Part shown: positions 19,267 to 26,440 of the stretch, piece by piece
Layout of the letters: each line of letters opens with the position of its first letter
Position numbering within the stretch: the first letter of the stretch is position 1
Source: a virus
Direction: 5' to 3' (one strand)
Virus record (IMG/VR): IMGVR_UViG_3300032116_001144
Location: 1-26,440 of that record
Length of the DNA: 26,440 nucleotides
Notes under the pieces: model-generated
What the model saw: only the letters and a program-made list of their open reading frames with translations
Database searches by the model: none
What the model was told of the DNA's origin: nothing
Position numbers and translations under genes: made by a program

Positions 19267-21332
19267 CAGAACTTACCATCCTGCTGGAATCGATACCTGA
19301 TATTACCAAGACGCCAGAATGTTCCGATGTCTTCACTTTCAATCTTGATGGAAACCAGTCTTCCCCGAAAGCGAGGAGTGATGAACTTCACAGACTGAGT
19401 AAGCGTATATGGACCGTAAGCAAGAGGAGTCTCGCCGGGATAATCAGTAACGTAGAATGTCAATTTGATATTTGCGTCCTGAACTCCACCATAATATCCC
19501 CACTTCATGTCGGGCCAGATCTGATCAATAAACATCTTCACGTCGGCTTCCGTCATGACGAAATAGCCAGTCTGGAAGGACGAGACCATCGGAGAGCCAT
19601 CATCATCAGTCGATGTCTCATGCTGATAGATGTACTGATTGGGAGCGGCTCCAATCGGAGGGCCAAGCACCGACTCGTTGATCCATGCGGTGCGTCCAAG
19701 CTCACCGTAATCCCACTCGTTCAGGATAACGTTGTACTTGACGTAGTGGCTTACCTCGCCGCCGTTGCTATTTGTCGGGTAATACCAAGTGATCTCACCA
19801 AAACGGCTGTTAGGGGCGATGCGGATCTTGTCGAGATTTGCTGTATCAAGATCCTGAAAAATTACATCCCAGACAGGGCAACGGATTGGCTCGACGCCCC
19901 CGCCAGAAAGACGAAAGAACTGGCTCTGGCCCATCCAATAAATGACACCGTTCATGGAGCCGGCAGCCTTACGACCGATCAATCCGCATCCGTTGCCAAT
20001 CTCATTGAACTGATAGACATACGGAGGGCCAGCATACTGCATCGCCCAGACGCCAAGATCCGTCCAGATCAGTCCCTGCTGCGGACCTTGGATGCATTGA
20101 ACGATGCGAGATCCCTTGGGAATGCGATATGAACCAGCCTGATTGGTAATCAGGGGAATCCAACTATCGTAGTTGTTTACATCGCACCAGCGAATGAGCA
20201 GCGGATCGATGATCCCAGTAAACGTAGATCCCCACGCAATAATCTGTCGCTGCGGCATTGCCACAAACATTCCTTCATTGACAGAAGGAGCGTTTGCAAT
20301 CGCCAATGCAATTTCAGCCCCGCCAGCAGGCGACCAGTAGTAGATAGGACCACCATAGGGACACGCGATAAGTATCTCGCCCCAATTATCCAATGTCCAA
20401 TCAACCGCATTGATCGGAGTGCCAAGGTCAGGGTCAGGAGCAGCACCGCTTCCGTAACCTCCAACACCGTACCCACCAACGCCATACCCAGTTCCAGACG
20501 CAAGGGGACCGACTCCGTTCAGATACACAAAATGTGCATCTCCAGCGTTTTGATCAGCAGTCGCGGTGGAGCTTGCCTGAGAACTTACAGCTATCGAGAA
20601 GATACTTGAGGAGGTAACGTCGATGACAATGTAATTTCCGTAGATTGTTATGCCACCGACAGAGGTTGCAACTAGGGCTGTAAACGTATCTCCAATAACA
20701 TAACCATGATTTGCAAGAGTCACATCTATAGTATTTGATCCGCTGGTGGTGTCATACTGAGAAACTGCTCCTCCGTTTGCAACAGTAGATGTAGCCAGAG
20801 CAAGATCTCCAAGCTTATCTCTAGCTTCAATTGAATAACTCGTAGATCCAATTGGAGTCACTTGATACTGCCCGAAAAGCACAAGCCCTCCGACGCTAAC
20901 CTGAGTCTGAATGTCAACAACATCATATCTGTCAACTGTAAAATTTGCGTCGATAATAGTTACCGTGCTGCTTCCAGATGAAGTTGAGAAGTCAACAGTA
21001 GCATCTGAAACTACTTTTTGAGGAGTGATGTCTGTTTCAACGCCGCTATTGATGACCTCAAGCGCCTGTCCACCACCGGCCGCGATCCCCTCCGCGCCAA
21101 CGGCAAGGTACGAATTGCTGTTGATGTCCTCCCAAGCCCATAGGCAGCGCACGATGCTTCCAATCGTGTCTGGGAAAAACTTTGTCCATCCACCGAGCTT
21201 CTGCACAAGGCCGCCAAGCGTTCGATCAGGAATGAACCTGATCAACTGGCTATTGCTGATAGCAGCCTCGTTGAGGGCGGGAGTCTTGTTCTGATCGACG
21301 CCCGGCAGGAGCTTGAAGGATGCGTGTGGCAT
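19266..21332 (-). CDS. Packaged-DNA stabilisation protein (P22 gp10-like) with inserted repeats
   Basis: 688 residues, starting MPHASFKLLPGVDQNKTPALNEAAISNSQLIRFIPDRTLGG. This opening (LLPGVDxNxTPALNEA…LIRFxPDR-GLxxKLGGW) is the recognisable start of tail-accessory/DNA-stabilisation proteins of short-tailed phages. The later part contains WGEILIACPYGGPIYYW and QGLIWTDLGVWAMQYAGPPYVY, the repeated propeller-like blades of that family, and MGQSQFFRLSGG. Residues ~112-262 hold an inserted pair of homologous beta domains followed by a Gly/Tyr-rich linker (GYGVGGYGVGGYGSG). The protein would close the portal below the adaptor (21339-22052) encoded just upstream. Function is by family analogy. Confidence 0.8.
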   Translation of the reverse strand: MPHASFKLLPGVDQNKTPALNEAAISNSQLIRFIPDRTLGGLVQKLGGWTKFFPDTIGSIVRCLWAWEDINSNSYLAVGAEGIAAGGGQALEVINSGVETDITPQKVVSDATVDFSTSSGSSTVTIIDANFTVDRYDVVDIQTQVSVGGLVLFGQYQVTPIGSTSYSIEARDKLGDLALATSTVANGGAVSQYDTTSGSNTIDVTLANHGYVIGDTFTALVATSVGGITIYGNYIVIDVTSSSIFSIAVSSQASSTATADQNAGDAHFVYLNGVGPLASGTGYGVGGYGVGGYGSGAAPDPDLGTPINAVDWTLDNWGEILIACPYGGPIYYWSPAGGAEIALAIANAPSVNEGMFVAMPQRQIIAWGSTFTGIIDPLLIRWCDVNNYDSWIPLITNQAGSYRIPKGSRIVQCIQGPQQGLIWTDLGVWAMQYAGPPYVYQFNEIGNGCGLIGRKAAGSMNGVIYWMGQSQFFRLSGGGVEPIRCPVWDVIFQDLDTANLDKIRIAPNSRFGEITWYYPTNSNGGEVSHYVKYNVILNEWDYGELGRTAWINESVLGPPIGAAPNQYIYQHETSTDDDGSPMVSSFQTGYFVMTEADVKMFIDQIWPDMKWGYYGGVQDANIKLTFYVTDYPGETPLAYGPYTLTQSVKFITPRFRGRLVSIKIESEDIGTFWRLGNIRYRFQQDGKF
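20547..21005 (-). repeat. Tandem beta-domain duplication inside the gp10-like gene
   Basis: Encodes residues ~110-262. Copy 1 (about 115-183) and copy 2 (about 195-261) align along their whole length: TSSGSSTVTI with TTSGSNTIDVT, VSVGGLVLFGQYQV with TSVGGITIYGNYIV, GSTSYSIEA with SSSIFSIAV. The DNA is more AT-rich than both flanks, consistent with a mobile domain cassette acquired and then doubled. The repeat is at protein level; the DNA copies have diverged. Confidence 0.75.
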
Positions 21333-21338
21333 CTCTCA

Positions 21339-22052
21339 TCACCTTGTGGGAGTTGCCGTCGCGGACTGAGACTGAGACGACCACGCCGCCGCCTCAAACT
21401 TCTTGCGGTTCTCTTCCGCCATCGCACCCTTCAGAAGAGCCTGATATTGGCTCTCATAGGTGATAGCCATTTGAGGATCATCGTTGGCGCGGCCAAAGTT
21501 TCTCTGGTAGCCAGAGATGTAGATCATGCTTGCCATGATCATAATATCTGGCAGGTAGAGGCTGATAAAGGTTGTCGGATTGCCGGACGACAAGCTCGAC
21601 GGTCGATAGGTGCCGACAATTTCAACCGTGTAGACTGCGTCAGGATACGGCCCAAGCAGGAATGTATAGTCATCGAACGGACAGAAGTACTTTGGAACCC
21701 CCCTGCTCGTAGACACTCCATACACGGCATCGAGAAACTCTTTGGTGCAAGGCAGAAGGGGAACACGGGTTCCAAGGTCTGGATTGCTGGTCCCGGCAGG
21801 AGTGATCACGTTGATCTGCTCAGGTACGACAAACGTACCAGAAGGAACTGCGATCTGCCTGCTTCCAACAGTCGTGCCATAACTTGTGTTTGAAATAGAT
21901 GTAAACAGGAAATCAAGATCGCGATAAATGCGATTTTCCGCATATGTGATCATTTGCGGAAGGATTGTCACGAACTCAGCATTTGCTTCCTCGACAACAG
22001 CCAAGGTCGCGATCTGCGTGACGTACTGCGAGTAGGTAAGTCCGGTCGTCAT
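21339..22052 (-). CDS. Head-tail adaptor protein (gp4/gp11-like)
   Basis: A 237-residue protein that in short-tailed phages forms the ring between the portal and the tail hub. It begins MTTGLTYSQYVTQIATLAVVEEANAEFVTILPQMITYAENRIYRDLDFLF, and the pattern of a helix followed by an 'ILPQMITYAENRIYRDLDF' segment is characteristic of these adaptors. The centre is beta-rich (YTFLLGPYPDAVYTVEIVGTYRP), and a long C-terminal helix follows (SQYQALLKGAMAEENRKKFEAA) with a short disordered tail. GGAG lies six bases before the ATG. The next gene begins six bases after its stop. Structural order adaptor then gp10-like protein supports the call. Confidence 0.85.
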   Translation of the reverse strand: MTTGLTYSQYVTQIATLAVVEEANAEFVTILPQMITYAENRIYRDLDFLFTSISNTSYGTTVGSRQIAVPSGTFVVPEQINVITPAGTSNPDLGTRVPLLPCTKEFLDAVYGVSTSRGVPKYFCPFDDYTFLLGPYPDAVYTVEIVGTYRPSSLSSGNPTTFISLYLPDIMIMASMIYISGYQRNFGRANDDPQMAITYESQYQALLKGAMAEENRKKFEAAAWSSQSQSATATPTR

Positions 22053-22085
22053 CGGTGACTCCGTTTCCCCCTCACTTTAGCACCA

Positions 22086-22691
22086 TCACCCGCCAGCGGA
22101 TAGCCTAGTGTAAGCATCCGCAAGCTTGGTGTCGTAGGAATTCTTTGCGTACCCGGGGCCGTTGTACCCTTTGGCAAACGCAGCCCAGTCCTTGAAGCGC
22201 AAGGGCCGAATTAGACCAGCATTTTTGATAAACATGCCCATCTGGCGGAGTTGACCTGTTTCGGATTTGCAAGCTTCGTCAACCATGTTCTCAACAGACT
22301 CATGTCCCGCCATCTTGAAATTGCTGCCCATGATCTGCCCAAGCCCCCAAGAGGTTGAGAGCAGGGCGGCTCGTTCATCGATGGCGCAGGCTCGCGTGAT
22401 CTCGTCGTAGACCGCATCAGAGCCTTTGGGATAGGGCTTCATGCCCCATGCCTTGTAAGCAAGACCCTCTTCAACGGCTCGCTTGTGAAGCTCCGGTTTG
22501 CTGAAGGTATGCTTGTAGAAGTAGTGTCGCTCAAACAGAGCCTTGGGACGCCCCTTGGCATCGAACCCCGAGCCAGCAGCTTCAACTGCAATCACAGCCC
22601 GAAACGCAGCAGGCTCGATCTCAAGATCCTTCGCGACCGAAACGACCTCATCAAGAGTAACCTTGCGAGCCTCACCCTGAAACGACCGCAT
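22086..22691 (-). CDS. Endolysin: N-acetylmuramidase (DUF3380/muramidase family)
   Basis: Hydrolyses the glycan backbone at lysis. From MRSFQGEARKVTLDEVVSVAKDL on, the family features are FRAVIAVEAAGSGFDAKGRPKALFERHYFY (E37 as probable catalytic acid), STSWGLGQIMGSNFKMAG (residues 112-129), and the end YNGPGYAKNSYDTKLADAY. At 201 residues it is the normal single-domain length. ATG 22691 lies in a TGATG overlap with the preceding holin-like gene, with GGAG eight bases upstream; a longer reading to 22772 would enter that gene. There is no signal peptide or signal-anchor, so it presumably needs the adjacent holin to reach the wall. Confidence 0.92.
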   Translation of the reverse strand: MRSFQGEARKVTLDEVVSVAKDLEIEPAAFRAVIAVEAAGSGFDAKGRPKALFERHYFYKHTFSKPELHKRAVEEGLAYKAWGMKPYPKGSDAVYDEITRACAIDERAALLSTSWGLGQIMGSNFKMAGHESVENMVDEACKSETGQLRQMGMFIKNAGLIRPLRFKDWAAFAKGYNGPGYAKNSYDTKLADAYTRLSAGG

Positions 22692-23209
22692 CACTTCTTC
22701 TCCGCTAGCATTGCCGTCTTCTGCTGGCTGCTGGACGACGAACCAAAATAATAGGCAACAACCTGCTCGCACTTTGCAGAAACAAAGCCGATCAAGGTTC
22801 CGACCGTTGTAGCCATCAACGGATCTTTCATGCCCTCGACAACGCCCATAAGAACCATGAATACAGTCGCCATGAACCCCGCCACGATAACAAAAGCAAG
22901 GATTCTTGGCATCCAGTCCCTGACCTGAGATTCCCGCTTGCGGGCACTATCCCGGTCGCTGGATGCGATCCGCTCAAGATCGATATCCAATTCCTTCATC
23001 CGCACGGCAAAGTCATTCTCAGCCTGCTTGAGAGCCAGAAGCTGATCTGGCGTCGCGTGGCTGATTGCCTTTGCCATGTCGTCCTTGGACGCATCGCTGG
23101 GGATGCCAAGAGCGTCCGTGATGAACTTCATCGCCATGCCACCAATAGGACCGCCAACAGCGGTGGCGAGCGTAGGAGCAACGGCCCCAATTACCTTCAT
23201 GAAGTCCAT
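22691..23209 (-). CDS. Holin-like protein (3TM holin/GTA-type candidate)
   Basis: 172 residues. The N terminus has a hydrophobic/Gly-rich amphipathic helix (GAVAPTLATAVGGPIGGMAMKF), then a cytoplasmic charged region (ALKQAENDFAVRMKELDIDLERIASSDRDSARKRES), then two membrane helices, at about 100-125 (ILAFVIVAGFMATVFMVLMGVV) and 133-153 (TTVGTLIGFVSAKCEQVVAYYF), ending YYFGSSSSSQQKTAML. The ASSDRDSARKRE…W…YYFGSS pattern is that of phage and gene-transfer-agent holins of the 3TM type. It is immediately upstream of the muramidase. ATG 23209 has AGGAGG five bases upstream in a TAATG overlap with the previous gene. Confidence 0.8.
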   Translation of the reverse strand: MDFMKVIGAVAPTLATAVGGPIGGMAMKFITDALGIPSDASKDDMAKAISHATPDQLLALKQAENDFAVRMKELDIDLERIASSDRDSARKRESQVRDWMPRILAFVIVAGFMATVFMVLMGVVEGMKDPLMATTVGTLIGFVSAKCEQVVAYYFGSSSSSQQKTAMLAEKK

Positions 23210-23562
23210 TACTTCCTCCTCTTGGCATTTTTCACGACAGGCTTTGAGTGAATTTTATTTATTGCAGCATCATACTGGCCAGTTGCAGCAAGATATAAAT
23301 ACCCAAAAGCGACCAAGCTAATTCCCGCATCTTTCAGCACCCATAATGGCATATCTGAATCGGATGGAGATATACCAGTATATAGAAATTGCACGTTCCT
23401 GAAAGCTTGAGCCGCAAGGCCAAGCGCAGCCACCAAAAGGCCCAGCTTATGCCAAGCTGGATAAAGACGCATTTTTTCTCGAAGTGCGCCAACAAAGATT
23501 ATGCAGGCGGCAGCAATATTCGTTATTGTAAGAACAAAAAATCCTACAAATTCAGCAGTCAT
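23209..23562 (-). CDS. Three-helix membrane protein, lysis cassette
   Basis: 117 residues with three hydrophobic segments: about 5-24 (FVGFFVLTITNIAAACIIFV), 39-57 (KLGLLVAALGLAAQAFRNV) and 73-93 (WVLKDAGISLVAFGYLYLAA). A basic C-terminal end (KIHSKPVVKNAKRRK) suggests a cytoplasmic tail. This is the size and topology of class I holins, so it may be a holin or antiholin partner of the protein encoded directly downstream. There is no sequence match I recognise. Its stop overlaps the next start (TAATG); its start overlaps the preceding gene (ATGA). Confidence 0.7.
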   Translation of the reverse strand: MTAEFVGFFVLTITNIAAACIIFVGALREKMRLYPAWHKLGLLVAALGLAAQAFRNVQFLYTGISPSDSDMPLWVLKDAGISLVAFGYLYLAATGQYDAAINKIHSKPVVKNAKRRK

Positions 23563-23963
23563 TTCCTCCTCCTCTTGGAAGAACCTTTTGCAGGATTTTT
23601 CTGCATAGACCTAATTTCAGATGCCACCTCAAATATGTCTTTGTCCTCTTTCTTTTCGAAAAAATTGACAAGTATGCTCAGAACGAACACAGACAAGACG
23701 CCAATCACATACCCGACTGCAAGCGCAAAGTCTGAATTGTTTACGTCTACTCCGATGTAATGGGAAATAATCCCGCCAAGAGTGATGGATGCTGCTACCG
23801 CAATTCCGCCAATTATTGCTCCCGCTGCTAGCTTCCCATATTGATGAAGTTTCTTAGGTTGCCAAAAAAACGAAACGGACAATCCGCCAAAGAAACCAGC
23901 AATAGCAGTCAGAGCCTTGCCAATTGCAAAACCGCTAGCTGCTCCGCTGACAGGCTCTGTCAC
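23559..23963 (-). CDS. Membrane protein of the lysis cassette, holin candidate
   Basis: 134 residues. Two clear membrane helices (AAGAIIGGIAVAASITLGGIISHYIG, about 46-71; FALAVGYVIGVLSVFVLSILVNFF, about 79-102), with a weaker Gly-rich first one (GFAIGKALTAIAGFFGGLSVSFFW, 11-34). The C terminus is strongly charged (EKKEDKDIFEVASEIRSMQKN … KRRRK), typical of holin-like proteins. It is coupled by four-base overlaps on both sides. Holin versus other membrane role cannot be decided by sequence alone. Confidence 0.65.
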   Translation of the reverse strand: MTEPVSGAASGFAIGKALTAIAGFFGGLSVSFFWQPKKLHQYGKLAAGAIIGGIAVAASITLGGIISHYIGVDVNNSDFALAVGYVIGVLSVFVLSILVNFFEKKEDKDIFEVASEIRSMQKNPAKGSSKRRRK

Positions 23964-24193
23964 TTGTCAGCCTTGCTATCTAGACGATCAAAGATCTTCT
24001 CAAGCATTGCCTTTATCTCCTTGACGCTGTCGGCAAATTCGTCCTTGCGAACGTAGCTCTTGGGAAGATCAACCTCGATCTCATGCAGGTCTCGTCGCAG
24101 TTCTTTCACAGCCTCCCATATCTGCCGGGAGAACCATCCAATACCGGCAAGGACAATTCCTATGCCGATGTTCATTAGCGACTGCATGTCCAT
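23960..24193 (-). CDS. Small membrane-anchored coiled-coil protein of the lysis region
   Basis: 77 residues from ATG 24193: MDMQSLMNIGIGIVLAGIGWFSRQIWEAVKELRRDLHEIEVDLPKSYVRKDEFADSVKEI and on. An N-terminal membrane helix (NIGIGIVLAGIGWF) precedes a WFSRQIWEAVKELR segment and a coiled-coil. The pattern IGWFxRQxWxAVxxLRxDLxxxEVDLPxxYVRxDEFxxSxKEIxxML is common in phage lysis regions, where it is usually hypothetical; a spanin-like role is possible but there is no lipobox partner here. ATG 24187 or 24193 could be the start; a longer version would enter the glycosyltransferase gene. It ends in an ATGA overlap with the next gene. Confidence 0.7.
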   Translation of the reverse strand: MDMQSLMNIGIGIVLAGIGWFSRQIWEAVKELRRDLHEIEVDLPKSYVRKDEFADSVKEIKAMLEKIFDRLDSKADK

Positions 24194-24197
24194 GGCA

Positions 24198-25307
24198 CTA
24201 CGCAACCTTCTCTCCGGGGTTTGCGATGTGATCTTCAATGTACTTCAGATTTCCTCTGAGTCGAAGATCATCTGGAGACTTCTCGACGGCAATTCTTGCC
24301 TGCTCAAGCGATATCTGTGTCATGCCCAACTGCCACGCCGAAATACTGGCCAGATCGTGCGGCCAATAGCCCCAGACCTCTGGGTCGCAGGTATAGACCA
24401 GAGCCTTGTCCTTGATCCGCAGGGCGCGCATGGAGAATGCAAAGCACTCTTCCCAGCGGTTCTGGCGGTACATGAGCATGGCAAGCTCGCACCAAGGTTC
24501 CCTTGTATCGGGAGCCTCTGCCGCTGCCTTGACGTACCAATGCTCTGCCTGCCTCTGGTCTCCAATCTCGTTGTGTGCCTTGCCAAGAAGGCGCATGGCA
24601 TAGCAACGCTCATTCGGCCACGTTGCACCGGGCAGGTCGAGATACTTGTGCAGGGCAGTAATAGCCTCATCCCAGCGAGCGTGAAACGTCAGTTCACGAG
24701 CGTAGTAGAAGCCGTTACGAGGGCAGTCTGGGTCTTCCTTGACCGATAGGGACAGGAGGTCAAGATACTGACCACGGCTTTTGGTCGGGTCTGGATGATG
24801 GCTGACAAGGAGCTTCTCCGTCTGCGCCCACATCTCCTTGATGCGACCGTCTGGCACGGGATACTCATGGCACGGGTGATGCCACATGTACCCGTGACGA
24901 GCGTGGATCTTTTCGTACAGGAACTTGATCCCGCAACCCCAGTCAAACATGTACCGCAGGCGAGTTGTCTCACCGAGCTTCCAGAGACGCTCGATCTCTT
25001 CTCGCCAACCCGGCTCCATGACCTCGTCTAGGTCTAGGCTGATGCAGACATCAATGTCGCGAGGGATCAGAGCCAGAGCGGCATTCCGTGCCAGATCGAA
25101 TCGCCAAGGAGTGATGCAGATGTCGTGGACCATGAGATTGGCCCTAGCATCGATAGAGTTTTCCCTCCAGCGACGAGCCTCTCCATCTGTATCATCCGTG
25201 CTTCCAGTATCGGCAATCAGGATCAGGTCGGCATCCTTGGCCGACTCGCAAAAGCGAGATACGAACTGCTGCTCGTTCTTGCTGATTGCGTAGACGCAAA
25301 TCTTCAT
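24198..25307 (-). CDS. Family 2 glycosyltransferase with TPR-like C-terminal part
   Basis: 369 residues. The GT-A fold core is visible: CVYAISKNEQQFVSRFCESAKDADLILIADTGSTDDT (residues 4-40) with the nucleotide-binding ADTGSTDDT, then CISLDLDEVMEPGWREEI with the metal-binding DLDE at 92-95. The HHPCHEYPVPDG and RNGFYYARELTFHARWDEAI segments lead into helical repeats (about 215-345) of TPR type, e.g. LLGKAHNEIGDQRQAEHWYVKAAAEAPDT. The TPR half would hold the acceptor or a protein partner. In this location, beside tail-fibre and lysis genes, it may glycosylate a virion protein or alter the host surface; that is inference. The next gene upstream ends in its ATG (ATGA). Confidence 0.88.
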   Translation of the reverse strand: MKICVYAISKNEQQFVSRFCESAKDADLILIADTGSTDDTDGEARRWRENSIDARANLMVHDICITPWRFDLARNAALALIPRDIDVCISLDLDEVMEPGWREEIERLWKLGETTRLRYMFDWGCGIKFLYEKIHARHGYMWHHPCHEYPVPDGRIKEMWAQTEKLLVSHHPDPTKSRGQYLDLLSLSVKEDPDCPRNGFYYARELTFHARWDEAITALHKYLDLPGATWPNERCYAMRLLGKAHNEIGDQRQAEHWYVKAAAEAPDTREPWCELAMLMYRQNRWEECFAFSMRALRIKDKALVYTCDPEVWGYWPHDLASISAWQLGMTQISLEQARIAVEKSPDDLRLRGNLKYIEDHIANPGEKVA

Positions 25308-25654
25308 GTTTGCGGCGTCTCTTGGCTAGGAGAGGAAACGGGCGGAATAGACTGCCTGATAGTTGCGATCTGCGTCTCTACATTCGCAAGCCAAGTCTTT
25401 CCCTCTTCAGTAAGAACTGCCTCCCTAAGCCTGCGGGGAGTGACGGAAGCCTCAAGGTTTCTGATCTCATCAAGAGGTGTCGGAACATATGGTGTAGGCT
25501 CAGGAGTTGGTTCCTCTGGAATTTCAATTGCTCCAAACTCAACTCGCTCTGCAACAGTCATGGATCGTATCCAATTAGACGGATACTGAATCTCATCCAA
25601 TACAAATGACTGATCGATGCGGACGGTCTGGCCGTCGGGAAGGGAAAATCTCAT
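25304..25654 (-). CDS. Fibre-adjacent hypothetical protein (tail-fibre assembly-like)
   Basis: 116 residues, MRFSLPDGQTVRIDQSFVLDEIQYPSNWIRSMTVAERVEFGAIEI and on. The opening F-(x)-LPDG followed by IQYPxNWIRxMTxAERxExGAxEI is typical of small proteins encoded next to tail fibres, often called tail fibre assembly proteins. A proline-rich linker (PEEPTPEPTPYVPTP) and a helical C-terminal part (RRLREAVLTEEGKTWLANVETQIATI) follow. No catalytic motif. It overlaps the fibre gene by four bases upstream and the glycosyltransferase by four downstream. A chaperone role is by analogy only. Confidence 0.7.
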   Translation of the reverse strand: MRFSLPDGQTVRIDQSFVLDEIQYPSNWIRSMTVAERVEFGAIEIPEEPTPEPTPYVPTPLDEIRNLEASVTPRRLREAVLTEEGKTWLANVETQIATIRQSIPPVSSPSQETPQT

Positions 25655-26440
25655 CGTGCCCTCGCGTACTTGAATGGGTTTTCGGCAAATGCAATGAACG
25701 CATACTTGTTGCCGCTGTTGTTCAATGAGTATCCACTCGGAGCGCGGACCTTGAAGCCGTTCGACAGAAGGTCGAGGCCGTAGGTGTTGGACAGTTCCTG
25801 AGCCGTCGAGTCAGAGAAAACTCGGACGACAACTTCATTCGCGGAGTTCGATGGGTTAACCATGAACCAACCCGTGCCGATATCCACGCCCTTTACCATG
25901 ACGAACTTGGGTGAAAAACCGCAAAACACAAATGGACCATCTGTTGATGCATTGCCGATGTAGCTGCCGATCCGAGAGAAGCCCGCAATAGACGAGAAGA
26001 AGTATCCGACGTAGACAACTGCATTGACGTTGTTGTAGCTGCCAACTCGAAACGTGGTGGATGTCGGCGCGGTGCTGTCGAACATAGTTGTATCGACAAG
26101 CTGTCCGGTAGCGGTTCCAAGGTCCATGTAGTAGGCGGCGCTAGTCATGCTGTTGAACCAGCAGGCCCATACCCGAGCATCCGTGCCGCGCAGCATCATG
26201 AACTCGGGCGTGACGCCTAGAGCATGATTGATCGTGCGAGCGCCCGTTCCGTCTCCTGTCCAGCTAAGGATGTCGAGGCCAGCCGTCGTGCTTTCCTTCC
26301 ACGCCCAGTCGACATAGGTGTTCGTGTTGATGTTGACGCCACGCGAAGAGGCATCGCTGCCCAGCGAGTAGCCATTGGCATTGAATGCCGTCAGCGTGTT
26401 GGTGTCGGTGTACTGAGCGTTGGGTCCGGTGGTCTGGATG
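25651..26440 (-). CDS. Tail fibre/tip-type virion protein, C-terminal part (cut by window edge)
   Basis: The frame is open from the right edge to the stop at 25651, at least 262 residues. It contains repeated units common in phage fibres: YVDWAWKESTTAGLDILSWTGDGTG then NHALGVTPEFMMLRGTD, and later GYFFSSIAGFSRIGSYIGNASTDGPFVFCGFSPKFVMVKGVD. The pairing of a 'Y-x-W-A-W-K-E' segment with a 'GxSPxFVMVK' segment is characteristic of a beta-sandwich domain found in tail-fibre proteins. The C terminus reads NKYAFIAFAENPFKYARAR, also typical (xAFAExPFK). A shorter reading from 26199 would begin in the middle of a domain, so the gene continues beyond the window. Confidence 0.85.
   Translation of the reverse strand, partial: IQTTGPNAQYTDTNTLTAFNANGYSLGSDASSRGVNINTNTYVDWAWKESTTAGLDILSWTGDGTGARTINHALGVTPEFMMLRGTDARVWACWFNSMTSAAYYMDLGTATGQLVDTTMFDSTAPTSTTFRVGSYNNVNAVVYVGYFFSSIAGFSRIGSYIGNASTDGPFVFCGFSPKFVMVKGVDIGTGWFMVNPSNSANEVVVRVFSDSTAQELSNTYGLDLLSNGFKVRAPSGYSLNNSGNKYAFIAFAENPFKYARAR

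Noticed and set aside
22692-22772. 27-residue N-terminal extension of the muramidase
   Set aside because: It would lie inside the holin-like gene; ATG 22691 has a TGATG junction and a ribosome site. The MRAGCCLLFWFVV start looks like a signal peptide only by chance of the overlapping frame.
1-26440. CRISPR array, insertion sequence, integrase, tRNA
   Set aside because: I looked for evenly spaced repeats, terminal inverted repeats with transposase motifs, tyrosine/serine recombinase motifs and cloverleaf patterns and saw none; absence by eye is not proof.

Overview
The window is a block of phage (or prophage) genome with no bacterial housekeeping genes, rRNA or tRNA. Small genes are packed with 1- to 11-base overlaps in two opposed early transcription units and one long late unit. 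A GcrA-like regulator (GcrA is characteristic of Alphaproteobacteria), a 3TM gene-transfer-agent-type holin candidate and the moderately GC-rich, alphaproteobacterial-looking codon use point to an alphaproteobacterial host. The head-to-tail adaptor, a gp10-like DNA-stabilisation protein and large Gly/Ala-rich virion proteins, with no tape measure or sheath gene, suggest a short-tailed (podovirus-type) particle. Terminase, portal, capsid, DNA polymerase and integrase are not in the window, so lifestyle is undetermined.

Layout. (1) 1-700: the end of a rightward gene, then a one-gene unit (419-679) with its own promoter/operator and a bidirectional hairpin terminator. (2) 5685-725, leftward: Cro/YdaS-like regulator, RusA resolvase, seven small unknown genes, a second HTH protein, an SF2 helicase and a zinc-ribbon/TOPRIM primase. 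(3) 5802-10671, rightward: recombination unit with an ERF annealing protein, a YqaJ/lambda-type exonuclease, a small protein ending exactly in the SSB tail DDDIPF, an HNH nuclease, a secreted lytic transglycosylase and the GcrA-like protein. (4) 26440-10675, leftward: late unit with a tail-fibre-like protein, a glycosyltransferase, four membrane proteins plus a muramidase (lysis cassette), adaptor, DNA-stabilisation protein, small structural proteins, a GNAT protein, a 1317-residue protein with an internal peptidase S74 domain, a 795-residue protein with a lytic domain and a terminal fibre-like protein.

How it fits together. The divergent region at 5686-5801 separates replication/resolution (left) from recombination (right). 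Exonuclease, annealing protein and SSB-like protein form a Red-type pathway whose branched products RusA could resolve. The late unit supplies three separate peptidoglycan-attacking activities together with the early transglycosylase: one in the particle, one secreted, one holin-dependent.

Most noteworthy non-coding signals: (a) a shared promoter/operator module, TGCCC-N3-GGGCA placed between -35 and -10 hexamers, at three sites on both strands (355-396, 4751-4710, 5093-5057), two of them matching at 32 of 42 positions; and (b) a perfect 23-base-arm homopyrimidine mirror repeat at 3235-3286, able in principle to form triplex H-DNA or G-quadruplexes, just upstream of the helicase-primase pair. 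All family assignments rest on reading motifs by eye; no database search was run.
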